The notes: generated from the letters alone by a model not told the origin. 46,062 nt of DNA from Collinsella sp. (GCA_018382125.1 JAGZQO010000014.1:1-46062); one strand, 5' to 3'; positions 32,429 through 42,322 are shown, counted from the first letter of the stretch. Numbers and translations: made by a program.

Positions 32429-32929
32429 TCAGTCCTCTCTCGTAATCGCGGCAACCGTCGCCCCGCAAAATGCAATTAAATCATCGGGTGCAAGCTCGAG
32501 CTGATAACCACGCTTGCCTCCCGAAATAAAAATGGTATCCCAAAGGACACACGTCTCATCAATGAGCGTCCGGTAGCGTTTTTTCATACCGACCGGGCTG
32601 CAGCCGCCGCGAACGTAGCCAGTCGCCGCAAGCAAATCCTTCACATGCATCATGGCCAAGGACTTCTCCCCCGCGGCACGCGCGGCGGACTTTAGATCGA
32701 GCTCGTCGGCAACAGGGATGCAGCACACGACATAGTCGTTGGACGGTGTCACACAGACCAAAGTCTTAAATCCTTGACCGGGCTCCTCGCCAAGCTGCTC
32801 CGAAATCGCGACCCCCAGGCCCACCGACTCATCACCATCGTCTTCGTACGTATGTAGAACATAGGAAATGCCGGCGCTTTCCAGCTCGCGCATCGCATTG
32901 GTTTTTGGCGTCTTTACAGCCTTTGCCAT
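32429..32929 (-). CDS. ybaK: Cys-tRNA(Pro)/Cys-tRNA(Cys) deacylase, YbaK/EbsC family
   Basis: A 166-aa editing-domain protein. KTPKTNAMRELESAGISY at the start, GFKTLVCVTPSNDYVV and the AATGYVRGGCSPVGMKKR block are characteristic of YbaK, which hydrolyses mischarged Cys-tRNA(Pro). The ATG at 32929 with AAAGGA upstream begins the conserved domain; the open frame runs 32 codons further upstream without a better site. It is coupled to murJ. Confidence 0.92.
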   Translation of the reverse strand: MAKAVKTPKTNAMRELESAGISYVLHTYEDDGDESVGLGVAISEQLGEEPGQGFKTLVCVTPSNDYVVCCIPVADELDLKSAARAAGEKSLAMMHVKDLLAATGYVRGGCSPVGMKKRYRTLIDETCVLWDTIFISGGKRGYQLELAPDDLIAFCGATVAAITRED

Positions 32930-33010
32930 GACATATCCTTTCCCTCGCATTCGGACGTAAGGATTAAGTATATGTCCAATTCGGCTGCATACGTCACTTC
33001 GGCACAGCAA

Positions 33011-33041
33011 GCGCCATCGAATCACAAGGAGTCGATGGCGC
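33011..33041 (-). terminator. Hairpin downstream of uvrA
   Basis: The perfect 10-bp stem GCGCCATCGA/TCGATGGCGC has an 11-nt loop, 20 nt past the uvrA stop. It is followed on the minus strand by TTGCTG, a weak U-run. Confidence 0.55.
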
Positions 33042-33061
33042 CCATAAACTGAATCGTCTAT

Positions 33062-35941
33062 TTATTGAGCATCAAGTTGAGCCTGACGCTCCCGGTCACG
33101 CCTGAGCAACGGCGCCAAAAACTTGCCCGTATAACTCTGCGGACAGTCCGCAACCTGCTCCGGTGTGCCCGAAACCACGACGGTTCCGCCGCCGTTACCG
33201 CCTTCGGGACCCATATCGATCAGGCGGTCGGCAACCTTGATGACATCAAGGTTGTGCTCAATCACCAGCACTGTGTTGCCCGCATCGACCAAGCGCTGCA
33301 GCACATCGAGCAGCTGGCGGACGTCCTCAAAATGAAGGCCGGTCGTCGGCTCGTCCAAAATATAGAACGTCTTGCCCGTCTGGCGTCGATGAAGCTCCTT
33401 GGCGAGCTTCACACGCTGCGCCTCGCCGCCCGAGAGCGTCGTGGCGGGCTGGCCCAGGCTCACGTAGCCCAAGCCTACATCGTACAGCGTCTGGAGCTTG
33501 CGCTTAATCTGCGGGATATTCCCAAAGAAGGCCAGTGCCTCGGTGACACTCATGTCGAGCACGTCCGAGATGGTCTTGCCACGGTAGGTGACCTCGAGTG
33601 TCTCGCGGTTGTAGCGTTTACCGCCGCAAACTTCGCAGGGAACGTAGATATCGGGAAGGAAGTGCATCTCGATCTTGATCTGCCCGTCGCCCTTGCACGC
33701 CTCACAACGCCCGCCACTCACATTAAAGGAGAAACGACCCGGCGAGTAGCCGCGCGCCTTCGACTCCGGCGTACTCGCAAACAGCGCGCGAAGATCATCC
33801 CACAGGCCGATATAGGTAGCAGGGTTGGAACGCGGCGTGCGGCCAATCGGCGACTGGTCGATATCGATAACCTTATCGATACACTCGATGCCCTCGATTT
33901 TCTTATACGGACCCACGGGGCGCGTCGAGCGGTGAATGGCATTCGTAAGGGCAGGCGCAATGGTGTCGGTAACCAGGGAGCTCTTGCCCGATCCCGACAC
34001 GCCGGTAACAACCGTAAGCGTACCAAACTCGATCTTGGCAGTAACGTTTTTGAGGTTGTTGGCTCGAGCGCCCGTAATTTTAAGGCAGCCGCGACCGGGC
34101 TTGCGCCGTTCATCAGGCACCCGGATCATTCGTTTACCGGTCAGATAAGCGCCCGTCATCGAATCAGGACACGCCATGATATCGGCAGGCGTTCCCGCCG
34201 CGACTACGTGTCCGCCGTTGACGCCGGCGCCGGGCCCCATGTCGATCACGTAGTCGGCGGCACGGATTGTATCCTCGTCGTGTTCGACGACGATAACGGT
34301 ATTGCCGATATCGCGCAGGCGCTCGAGCGTCTTAATCAGGCGCTCGTTGTCACGCTGATGAAGACCGATCGAAGGCTCGTCCAGAATATAGAGCACGCCC
34401 ATGAGACCCGCGCCGATCTGCGTTGCCAGTCGAATACGCTGTGCCTCGCCACCGGAAAGCGTCGCCGAGGCGCGATCGAGTGTCAGATAGTCGAGCCCAA
34501 CATCGACCAGAAAACGCAGACGCTCCAGGATTTCCTTGACGATGCGCCCGCCGATAAACTGTTGGCGCTCGGTGAGTTCCAGGTTCTCAAAAAACTCGAG
34601 CGATTCACGGCATGACAGGCAACAAACCTCGTAAATGGACTTGCCGCCCACGGTGACGGCGAGCATCTCGGAGCGCAAACGAGCGCCGTGGCAGGTCGAG
34701 CACGGCTCCTCGCGAATGTACTTATCCAGGCGCGCCTTGGTGTTCTCGTTCGTCGTCTCGGTATAGCGTTCGTACAGGATGTTGCGAACGCCCGAAAACT
34801 TGGTATCCCACTGGCTGCGACGTCCGTCGAGCTTTTGGTAGTCGACCGAGATCTTCGTATCGCCCAGGCCATCCAAGAATGCACGACGCACGCGAGGGGG
34901 CAAGTCCTCCCACGGCGTATCGGCGCTCACCTTAAAGTGTTTGCAGACCGCAGCAAAAATCTGCGGATAGTAGTTGGAATTGCCGAACAGGCTGCCAAAG
35001 ACTCCGTCGGCAATCGACTTCGAGGGGTCCTCAATCAGCGCCTCAGCATCAACGGTTTTCTTAAAGCCCAGGCCATCGCACTCGGGACATGCACCATAGG
35101 GCGCGTTGAACGAGAAATCGCGCGGCTGCAGGTCGTCGATGGAATGCCCGTGCTCTGGGCACGCCAGTGCCAGCGAATACTCCAGCAGCTCGCCCTCGGT
35201 TCCCTCGGGAGCATCACGATCGGGCAGCATGTACACGTTCACGTTACCGTGTGCCAGTGCCGTCGCCTGCTCAACGGACTCGGCAATGCGACCCAGGGAG
35301 TTCTCTCGAATCACGATACGGTCGACCACGACCTCGATATCGTGCTTGAACTTTTTGTCCAGGTCGATAGGGTCGTCAAGCGAGCGCACCTCGCCGTCGA
35401 CGCGCACACGGCTAAAGCCCTCCGCACGCAGATCCTCAAACAGCTTGGCATATTCGCCCTTGCGTCCACGAACCACCGGCGCCAGCACAAACGCGCGGCG
35501 GCCCTCCCCCGCCGCCAAGACCTTGTCGGCAACCTGGTCGGTCGTCTGGCGCTCAATGACGCGGCCGCATTCGGGACAGTGCGGGGTGCCCACACGGGCG
35601 AACAGTAGGCGCAGATAGTCATAAATCTCGGTTACGGTGCCAACCGTCGAGCGAGGGTTTTTAGACGTCGTCTTTTGGTCGATCGACACCGCCGGCGAAA
35701 GGCCGTCAATTGAATCCAAGTCGGGTTTGTCCATCTGGCCCAAGAACTGGCGCGCATAGCTCGAAAGGCTCTCGACGTATCGACGCTGGCCCTCGGCATA
35801 GATAGTGTCAAATGCCAGCGAGCTCTTGCCCGAGCCAGAAAGACCGGTAATGACCACGAGTTGGTCACGCGGAATGGAAACATCGATATCACGGAGGTTG
35901 TGCTCACGAGCGCCGCGAATAACGATAGAAGAATCAGACAT
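33062..35941 (-). CDS. uvrA: Excinuclease ABC subunit A
   Basis: A 959-aa damage-recognition ATPase. There are two ABC modules, each with Walker A (GLSGSGKSSLAFDT near 33 and GVSGSGKSSLVTDT near 650), signature (LSGGEAQRIRL and LSGGEAQRVKL) and DEP boxes. Zinc fingers with CPEC, CPEHG...CPEC and CEAC...CEVC are present. The ATG at 35941 follows AAGGAGC; upstream in-frame Mets are not supported. It loads UvrB onto lesions. uvrB lies 6.4 kb away and uvrC is 2.3 kb downstream. Confidence 0.97.
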   Translation of the reverse strand: MSDSSIVIRGAREHNLRDIDVSIPRDQLVVITGLSGSGKSSLAFDTIYAEGQRRYVESLSSYARQFLGQMDKPDLDSIDGLSPAVSIDQKTTSKNPRSTVGTVTEIYDYLRLLFARVGTPHCPECGRVIERQTTDQVADKVLAAGEGRRAFVLAPVVRGRKGEYAKLFEDLRAEGFSRVRVDGEVRSLDDPIDLDKKFKHDIEVVVDRIVIRENSLGRIAESVEQATALAHGNVNVYMLPDRDAPEGTEGELLEYSLALACPEHGHSIDDLQPRDFSFNAPYGACPECDGLGFKKTVDAEALIEDPSKSIADGVFGSLFGNSNYYPQIFAAVCKHFKVSADTPWEDLPPRVRRAFLDGLGDTKISVDYQKLDGRRSQWDTKFSGVRNILYERYTETTNENTKARLDKYIREEPCSTCHGARLRSEMLAVTVGGKSIYEVCCLSCRESLEFFENLELTERQQFIGGRIVKEILERLRFLVDVGLDYLTLDRASATLSGGEAQRIRLATQIGAGLMGVLYILDEPSIGLHQRDNERLIKTLERLRDIGNTVIVVEHDEDTIRAADYVIDMGPGAGVNGGHVVAAGTPADIMACPDSMTGAYLTGKRMIRVPDERRKPGRGCLKITGARANNLKNVTAKIEFGTLTVVTGVSGSGKSSLVTDTIAPALTNAIHRSTRPVGPYKKIEGIECIDKVIDIDQSPIGRTPRSNPATYIGLWDDLRALFASTPESKARGYSPGRFSFNVSGGRCEACKGDGQIKIEMHFLPDIYVPCEVCGGKRYNRETLEVTYRGKTISDVLDMSVTEALAFFGNIPQIKRKLQTLYDVGLGYVSLGQPATTLSGGEAQRVKLAKELHRRQTGKTFYILDEPTTGLHFEDVRQLLDVLQRLVDAGNTVLVIEHNLDVIKVADRLIDMGPEGGNGGGTVVVSGTPEQVADCPQSYTGKFLAPLLRRDRERQAQLDAQ

Positions 35942-36003
35942 GGAAGCTCCTTGCCTCCTATTGCATCGAATCATACTGTCGATGAGTTTAGCGCACTCGA
36001 CGC

Positions 36004-36015
36004 GCACAGATGTTC
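36004..36015 (-). promoter_or_regulatory. SOS-box-like site upstream of uvrA
   Basis: On the minus strand GAAC-ATCT-GTGC matches the actinobacterial LexA core GAAC-N4-GTTC at seven of eight core positions. It lies 63 nt before the uvrA start. No similar site was seen before uvrB or uvrC. Confidence 0.3.
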
Positions 36016-36134
36016 GTAATACAAGATTCGCAGACCTTTAGCTTTGCGTATCGGGCGCTTTGTTTCTCGAAATGCCGTGGAAAGGTTACAGTAATCTAAT
36101 ACTGAACTTAATTTGCCGTAACAGAGGAACGTCC

Positions 36135-38288
36135 ATGACCGAAGATATCCCCCTTGAAATCACTTCGAGCGACATGGCCAATCTGCCCATATTCATCGCC
36201 GTCCTTATCGTGGCCATCGTCGTGGTGCGCGTATATTTTTCAATCAAACACAATGAAAAGCCGCCCATTGCCCGCGTCTTTTGGTGCGCGACGCTCCTCA
36301 TCCCGCTCGGCATGGTAGCTGCATGGATTACGAATCAATTGCTCGTAAATGAGGACAATTCCCTATGGGTCCTTTCTTATTCGGCGCTCGGTGCTACCGC
36401 CGTCATACTTCTTGTCGAGCCCTTGGTTTCGGGACTTATCGACCAAACCGATCTTGCGACGGGAACGGTTGCCTGTATTTGCCGTGACATCCTTGTCATC
36501 GCCGCTGTTTCAGCGCTCTCGTTCGTTTCACTCGAAATTGCCTGTAACGAAACGTTCTATCGCATTCCCGCCAACTCATTCGGGTTTTCCGTCGGGCTGC
36601 TCGCGACGGTTCTGCTCTCCCTTTATTTGCTGGGACAGCGTCATGGAGGCGTCATGGCCCTCGTGCCCGTCGCCTGTTGCATCCTTGGCATTGCCGAGCA
36701 CTTCGTCATAACGTTTAAAGGCGAGGCCATCCTGCCAAGCGATATCTTGGCCCTTGGCACCGCAATGGAAGTGAGCGAGGGATACGAGTTTACCTTTACC
36801 GCCGGAATCGTAACCTCTCTAGCCCTGCTGGAGATTTCCCTAGGGCTTCTTTCGCTTATCCGACCGAGAAAGCTCCGTACGCCCACCCATGTCTTCCCCG
36901 CAATCGCCGCTAACCTCTGCGCTTTTCTGCTAGTGACCGTTGTGGGGCTCTCGGGCTTTTCCAGCATCGACTTGGAGCAGGCGCTGAATTTTGGATTTGA
37001 CCGTTGGCAGCCCATCACCACGTATGCGTCTCAGGGTTTTATCACTTCGTTCACCGAAATGGTCAACGAGTTGCCCATTGAGAAGCCCGAAGACTATACG
37101 CCCGATGAGGCGCAGAGCATCGAGCAGGAGCTCGCCGCCACCTACGACAGCACGTATGGCTCGAGCGAGCAGCGCGCGGCGGCCGTTGCCCAGTTCAATG
37201 AAATCAAGCCGACGATTGTTGCCGTCATGAATGAGAGTTTTAGCGACCTTTCGTGCTTTGAGCAGCTCCAGGCGGCCGGGTACACCGGCCCCGCATTCTA
37301 CAACTCGCTTCCCGACACACTTGTTCGCGGCACCATGCTCGCTTCGGTCGCCGGTGGCGGAACGGCGAACTCCGAATTCGAATTATTGACCGGAGCGACA
37401 ACGGCCTTTGTCGGATTAGGCAAAATCCCCTATCAGCTATATCAGATGAATGGCGTCAACAGCCTGGCAAAGGACCTTAAGGAGCTTGGGTATACCGCTA
37501 CCGCTATGCACCCGCAAAACCCCGTCAACTACCATCGAGATAAGATCTATCAGCAGCTGGGCTTTGGAGACTTTCTTTCAATCGGCGATTTCGAAGGTGC
37601 GCCCTGTTACCATGCCGGCGTATGCGACTACGCCACCTACGACAAGATACTCGACCTGCTTAGAACCGACGAAGCGCCGCAGTTCATCTTTGACGTCACG
37701 ATGCAAAATCACGGCGGCTACGACTATGGCACCGTTCCCGCCGAAGAGCTGACAAACTATTGGGTCGAGGGAGCCAGCGAGGGCGCCAATAGCGCGCTCA
37801 ACACCTATCTTACCTGCATCAACGCGTCCGACCGGGACCTCGAGTATTTTATCAACGAGCTCCGCAATATCAGCAGACCGGTTGTCCTTGTCTTTTTTGG
37901 CGACCATCAGCCGAGCGCCGCAACGACTCTCAACGATGAGCTGTACCCTCAGGAAGATACGGCAAGCCACGCTTTCCGTATCTATCAGTCGACCTATTTC
38001 GTCTGGGCTAACTATGAAATCGCCGGCAATACCGAGTTCAACGTCTACGACACCGTCGGGGCAAACGAGATTGCAGCCATTACCCTTAATAAGATCGGCG
38101 CCCCGCTCACCGACTATCAAAAGGCCCTGCTTGCAACAAGGTCAGATGTGCCCACCATCAATGTCGCCGGCTACCTTGGTGCCGACGGGCTGCGCTACGA
38201 CTTGGAATCTGAAGACAGCCCATACGCCTCGACGATCGACAAGCTGCAGCGCATGCAATACCTCGAGTTTGCCAGCAAAGTTCAGTAA
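36135..38288 (+). CDS. LTA-synthase-like membrane sulfatase/phosphatase-superfamily protein
   Basis: A 717-aa protein with about seven N-terminal membrane spans (15-270), including the family motif LPSDILAL (200-207). An extracytoplasmic alkaline-phosphatase-superfamily domain follows (about 355-600). Catalytic-site residues of LtaS-type enzymes are visible: Glu367 in NESFSD, the nucleophile Thr410 in GGGTANSE, His526 in MQNHGGYD and Asp590/His591 in GDHQPS. It likely transfers glycerol- or ethanolamine-phosphate to a cell-wall polymer or glycolipid; the exact acceptor is unknown. The ATG at 36135 has GAGG upstream. It is divergent from uvrA. Confidence 0.82.
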   Translation: MTEDIPLEITSSDMANLPIFIAVLIVAIVVVRVYFSIKHNEKPPIARVFWCATLLIPLGMVAAWITNQLLVNEDNSLWVLSYSALGATAVILLVEPLVSGLIDQTDLATGTVACICRDILVIAAVSALSFVSLEIACNETFYRIPANSFGFSVGLLATVLLSLYLLGQRHGGVMALVPVACCILGIAEHFVITFKGEAILPSDILALGTAMEVSEGYEFTFTAGIVTSLALLEISLGLLSLIRPRKLRTPTHVFPAIAANLCAFLLVTVVGLSGFSSIDLEQALNFGFDRWQPITTYASQGFITSFTEMVNELPIEKPEDYTPDEAQSIEQELAATYDSTYGSSEQRAAAVAQFNEIKPTIVAVMNESFSDLSCFEQLQAAGYTGPAFYNSLPDTLVRGTMLASVAGGGTANSEFELLTGATTAFVGLGKIPYQLYQMNGVNSLAKDLKELGYTATAMHPQNPVNYHRDKIYQQLGFGDFLSIGDFEGAPCYHAGVCDYATYDKILDLLRTDEAPQFIFDVTMQNHGGYDYGTVPAEELTNYWVEGASEGANSALNTYLTCINASDRDLEYFINELRNISRPVVLVFFGDHQPSAATTLNDELYPQEDTASHAFRIYQSTYFVWANYEIAGNTEFNVYDTVGANEIAAITLNKIGAPLTDYQKALLATRSDVPTINVAGYLGADGLRYDLESEDSPYASTIDKLQRMQYLEFASKVQ

Positions 38289-38433
38289 GCCCGCCCATTC
38301 GCTTGGACCCATCGTATTGCAAGCACGCTCGGCCCAAATGCATCGCAAATGACTCCCGCTCGCAAACGAGGGTACAATGACGCTCGTGTCACATCACGGG
38401 GCCCCGGCCCCAACATATACAAAGGAGTCATAC

Positions 38434-39264
38434 ATGGGTTGCGAGCACGCACAGGCCGCCGGCGGACAAACGTCGCCGTCGCAATTTGAGGAGAACACGC
38501 TGTCCGAGGTCAAACGCGTCATCGCCGTGCTTTCCGGCAAGGGCGGTGTCGGCAAGTCGTTTGTCACCGGTGCCATCGCCACCGAGCTTGCCCGTCACGG
38601 CCACAAGGTCGGCGTCCTCGATGCCGACATCACCGGTCCCTCCATCCCCAAGATGTTCGGTATGAGCGGACGCCACGTCCATGCCCTTGGCAACCTTATG
38701 CTGCCCGAAATCTCCGAGCACGGCGTCAAGGTCATGAGCTCCAACCTGCTGCTCCAAAACGAGACCGACCCCGTCCTTTGGCGCGGTCCGGTCATCGCAG
38801 GCGCCATTAGGCAGTTCTGGAGCGAGACCTCGTGGGGCCCCATCGACTACCTGCTGGTCGACATGCCTCCGGGAACAGGCGACGTCGCGCTCACCGTCTT
38901 CCAGTCGCTGCCCGTCGACGGCATCGTCATCGTCACGAGCCCGCAGGATCTGGTCTCGATGATCGTCGCCAAGGCGGTCAACATGGCCGAGAAGATGAAC
39001 GTCCCCATTCTGGGCATTGTCGAGAACATGAGCTATATTGAGTGCCCCGACTGCGGCAAGAAGATTGAGGTCTTTGGCAAGAGCAAGCTCCCCGAGGTCG
39101 CAGATCGCTATAACCTCGACATCTTGGGCCAGCTTCCCATTAATCCGGCACTCGCCGAGGCCTGCGATAAGGGCGAGGTCGAGACCGCGCTGCCCGATGA
39201 CATGTTGCCCAAGGCAGTCTCTGCCGTCGAGGCCATTACCCCGCACGAGACCGACGAGGCCTAA
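38434..39264 (+). CDS. Mrp/NBP35-family P-loop ATPase
   Basis: A 276-aa iron-sulfur-carrier ATPase. The deviant Walker A is GKGGVGKS (35-42), switch region DADITGPSIPKMFG and Walker A'-side DMPPGTGD. A CxxC (CPDC) is near residue 206. Family members (Mrp, ApbC) bind and deliver Fe-S clusters. The N-terminus keeps only a single Cys (MGCEH) and no ferredoxin-like domain. AAGGAGTC before the ATG at 38434 sets the start. A -10-like TACAAT lies at 38373-38378. Confidence 0.9.
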   Translation: MGCEHAQAAGGQTSPSQFEENTLSEVKRVIAVLSGKGGVGKSFVTGAIATELARHGHKVGVLDADITGPSIPKMFGMSGRHVHALGNLMLPEISEHGVKVMSSNLLLQNETDPVLWRGPVIAGAIRQFWSETSWGPIDYLLVDMPPGTGDVALTVFQSLPVDGIVIVTSPQDLVSMIVAKAVNMAEKMNVPILGIVENMSYIECPDCGKKIEVFGKSKLPEVADRYNLDILGQLPINPALAEACDKGEVETALPDDMLPKAVSAVEAITPHETDEA

Positions 39265-40536
39265 GTGAACGCGAGCGCCTTCTATGACGTCCTGGTAATC
39301 GGCGGCGGGGCTTCAGGCCTCGCCGCTGCCATTACGGCCGCACGCGCTGGCAAAAGCGTCTGCATCGTTGAGCGCGATGTCGCCTGTGGCCTTAAGCTCC
39401 TTGCGACCGGTAACGGCCGCTGCAACCTCTCCAACGAATCGATTGATCCTCAGCGGTATAACCACCCCGCATTCGTCGAATCCGTCATGGGCCCCCAGCC
39501 CGAACAAGAGCTTATGGGTTTCTTCTCCTCGCTGGGTATCATGACAACCTCCGAGGAAGGCCGGCTGTACCCGCGCTCCCTTCGCGCCGAATCGGTGCGC
39601 GACGCGCTTCTCAACGTTTGCGACCGCCTAGGTATCACCTTAATCTGCGGAGCCAACGTTGCCTCGGCGCACAAAGCTTCCGAAGGCTGGGCACTCCAAA
39701 TAGACCGTCCAGCGCGGGTGCTCAAGGCAAAAAAGCACGACGACCGAAAATCGGAGCTCCGCTCGCTTCGGAAAGCGCTCGCCGATGTCCCTCGCAAGAA
39801 CGAGGCCCTGCAGGCACATGCCGTAATTATCGCCACGGGCGGCAACCCCACCGGTATCGCCGATACGTTTCGCCTCCCCCTCACTTCGCTGCGCCCCATC
39901 CTCTGCCCCGTATCGGCAACGGTCGTCGGCGATCGGACGGCACTCAAGACGTTGGATGGCCTGCGCGTCCGCGCCCGCTTGACGCTCGCCCGCAATCATA
40001 ATGAGCTCTGGCACGAAGACGGTGAAGTCCTGTTTCGAGCCTTCGGCATCTCGGGCGTCGCTGTCTTCAACCTCTCCCGTCGTATCCAGCGCGGCGATAC
40101 GATCCTGCTCGACGTTTTCCCCGACCTCTCCAAAGACAAGCTGCTCGATATGCTCAACCGACGCGTTGAGCTGCTCGGCGGCTTTTCGCCCCGCGATCCC
40201 CGTTGGCTCGACGGCATGCTCGCCCCGCAACTCTCCCGCGTCGTCTGCACGGCGTTCGAGCAGTGCCATCCAGGCTCCAACGATGTCATCCACCTGGTCT
40301 CGGTCCTCAAGCACTTTAAGTTGCTCGTCGAGGGAACAGCCGAGGAGCGCTCGGCGCAGGTCACGCGTGGTGGCGTATCTGTCGAGAGCATCTCAACACC
40401 CAGTCTACGCGCGTGCAGCGTTGTCGACGCCCCGCTTTACGTCTGCGGCGAAGCGCTCGACATCGACGCCGATTGCGGAGGCTTTAACCTTGCGTGGGCC
40501 TGGCTCTCGGGCATTCGCGCTGCAAGCAGCCTGTAG
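39265..40536 (+). CDS. HI0933/YhiN (BaiN-like) flavoprotein
   Basis: A 423-aa NAD(P)/FAD-dependent oxidoreductase. An N-terminal dinucleotide fold with GGGASG (about 11-16) is followed by ATGNGRCNLSN, the HI0933 hallmark. A second glycine motif ATGG lies before the FAD-closing C-terminus (CGEALDIDADCGGFNLAWAW). The closest named relative is clostridial BaiN, implicated in bile-acid dehydroxylation, but most family members have no assigned substrate. It starts with GTG directly after the Mrp stop, so the two are co-translated. Confidence 0.85.
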   Translation: MNASAFYDVLVIGGGASGLAAAITAARAGKSVCIVERDVACGLKLLATGNGRCNLSNESIDPQRYNHPAFVESVMGPQPEQELMGFFSSLGIMTTSEEGRLYPRSLRAESVRDALLNVCDRLGITLICGANVASAHKASEGWALQIDRPARVLKAKKHDDRKSELRSLRKALADVPRKNEALQAHAVIIATGGNPTGIADTFRLPLTSLRPILCPVSATVVGDRTALKTLDGLRVRARLTLARNHNELWHEDGEVLFRAFGISGVAVFNLSRRIQRGDTILLDVFPDLSKDKLLDMLNRRVELLGGFSPRDPRWLDGMLAPQLSRVVCTAFEQCHPGSNDVIHLVSVLKHFKLLVEGTAEERSAQVTRGGVSVESISTPSLRACSVVDAPLYVCGEALDIDADCGGFNLAWAWLSGIRAASSL

Positions 40537-40566
40537 CCGCTCAGTCTATAATCAAAAACGCATTCG

Positions 40567-40597
40567 GGCCGTCTGGAATACCGGACGGCCTCTTTCT
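40567..40597 (+). terminator. Terminator after the flavoprotein gene
   Basis: The stem GGCCGTC/GACGGCC (40567-40573 with 40584-40590) is followed by TCTTTCTT. It lies between the two flavoprotein genes and upstream of the second gene's ribosome site. Confidence 0.7.
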
Positions 40598-40616
40598 TGC
40601 CTCTAAGGAGACCTCG

Positions 40617-42257
40617 ATGATCGAAATCACCCAAGTCAACGCGTCGCTCGATGAAGCCGGCGATGAAAATGCCTGTCTCATTGTTGGCAAGCGAGTCGCC
40701 AAGCGCGTCCTACGTTGCAAGGACTCCGAGATCAAGTCCATCGAGCTCCACCGCAAGTCAATCGACGCTCGCAAAAAACGAGACGTCCATTTTATCCTGA
40801 GCTTTCGTGTTGAGCTGACTAGTCCCCACCTCGAGCAAGAAGCGGTCGACGGCGTTGCCGAGCGTGACCGCTCGCGCGTACGCGCGATAGAAGACGATGA
40901 GCCTTCATTCCCCTCCCCCGTCTCCGACGCACCTCAAGAACGCCCCGTCGTTGTCGGCGCCGGATGCGCCGGCCTTTTCGCTGCGCTCACGCTCGCCGAA
41001 GCAGGTCTTAAGCCCTTGCTTATCGAGCGCGGCGACCCGGCATTTCGCCGCTCGCAGGCGATCGACCTCTTTCTAAAGGAGCGCATCCTCGACCCCGAGA
41101 GCAATATTCAGTTTGGTCTGGGCGGCGCGGGGACCTTCTCGGACGGCAAGCTCAATACGGGAACAAAAAATCCCGCTCATCGCCTTATCCTCGAAACCTT
41201 CGTCGAGGCGGGTGCGCCCCGCGATATTCTGTGGGATGCCAAGCCGCACATTGGCTCCGACATCCTTCCCACGGTTGTCACCGCTATATCCCAGCGCATC
41301 GAGCAGCTCGGAGGTGTCGTCCGTTATCGAACGAAGCTCGTCGACATTCGCATCGACGTGTCTGGCGCCATCACCGGCATTGATGTCCAATCGTCCCAAG
41401 ACGCCGCTTACGAGCCAATCGAGACAAAGCACCTCATCCTCGCCTGCGGGCATTCTGCTCGCGATATTTTTGAGCTCCTTAAGGACCACAACGTGGCCCT
41501 CGCACAAAAGACCTTTGCCATGGGCGTTCGCATCGAGCATCCGCAACGCGACATCGACAGAGCCCAATATGGAGCCTCGGCGGGACATCCAGCGCTCGGG
41601 GCGGCCCCCTACAAACTTGTTGCCCATCTTCCCAACGGCCGCAGCGTGTTCTCGTTTTGCATGTGCCCCGGCGGACAGGTTGTTGCCGCCTCTTCAGAAC
41701 CGTGCCATCTGTGCGTCAACGGGGCTAGTCTCAATGCCCGCGACGGACGCAACGCAAATGCCGCCCTGCTCGTTAACGTCACGCCTGAGGACCTTCCCAA
41801 CGATGACCCGCTCGCCGGCATCGAGCTCCAGCGTGCCTGCGAGGCGGCCGCCTATCGCCTGGGCGGTTCCAACTGGAACGCACCGGCACAACTCGTCGGA
41901 GATTTCCTCGCAGGACGCGCCAGCAAGGCGCCCGGAAAGGTAAAGCCCACCTATCCGCTCGGTGTGACCTGGACGGCAATTGACGAAGCCCTACCGCAGC
42001 ATATCGTCGAGTCGCTCCGCCTGGGACTTCCCCTACTCGGAAAAAAGCTACGAGGCTACGACCGTCCCGATGCCGTTCTTACCGGCGTGGAGACTCGTTC
42101 GAGCTCACCTGTCACTGTCACCCGAGACCGAACGTGCCATGCCGTGTCGACCCCGGGCCTCTACCCTTGTGGCGAGGGAGCTGGATATGCCGGCGGCATC
42201 ATGAGCGCGGCCACCGACGGCATCCGTTGTGCCGAAGCCCTGATCGCGGACCTCTAA
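40617..42257 (+). CDS. FAD-dependent oxidoreductase (YtfP-like/UPF family)
   Basis: A 546-aa protein. An N-terminal domain of about 105 residues (ITQVNASLDE...VHFILSFRVEL) precedes an FAD fold with GAGCAG (about 110) and the family block FGLGGAGTFSDGKLNTG. The C-terminus closes the FAD site with GEGAGYAGGI. This architecture is common in Firmicutes and Actinobacteria as an uncharacterised NAD(FAD)-utilising dehydrogenase. AAGGAG before the ATG at 40617 sets the start. The two neighbouring flavoproteins are not close homologues. Confidence 0.83.
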   Translation: MIEITQVNASLDEAGDENACLIVGKRVAKRVLRCKDSEIKSIELHRKSIDARKKRDVHFILSFRVELTSPHLEQEAVDGVAERDRSRVRAIEDDEPSFPSPVSDAPQERPVVVGAGCAGLFAALTLAEAGLKPLLIERGDPAFRRSQAIDLFLKERILDPESNIQFGLGGAGTFSDGKLNTGTKNPAHRLILETFVEAGAPRDILWDAKPHIGSDILPTVVTAISQRIEQLGGVVRYRTKLVDIRIDVSGAITGIDVQSSQDAAYEPIETKHLILACGHSARDIFELLKDHNVALAQKTFAMGVRIEHPQRDIDRAQYGASAGHPALGAAPYKLVAHLPNGRSVFSFCMCPGGQVVAASSEPCHLCVNGASLNARDGRNANAALLVNVTPEDLPNDDPLAGIELQRACEAAAYRLGGSNWNAPAQLVGDFLAGRASKAPGKVKPTYPLGVTWTAIDEALPQHIVESLRLGLPLLGKKLRGYDRPDAVLTGVETRSSSPVTVTRDRTCHAVSTPGLYPCGEGAGYAGGIMSAATDGIRCAEALIADL

Positions 42258-42283
42258 CGCACGAATTTCTGCGCGCAAAAGAC

Positions 42284-42319
42284 ACAGGCCCCGAGCTCCA
42301 CAGGGAACTCGGGGCCTGT
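42284..42319. terminator. Bidirectional terminator between convergent genes
   Basis: The 12-bp stem ACAGGCCCCGAG/CTCGGGGCCTGT is followed by TTCGCTATTTCTT on the plus strand and by GTCTTTTG on the minus strand. It lies between the ends of the plus-strand FAD gene and minus-strand uvrB. Confidence 0.85.
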
Positions 42320-42322
42320 TCG

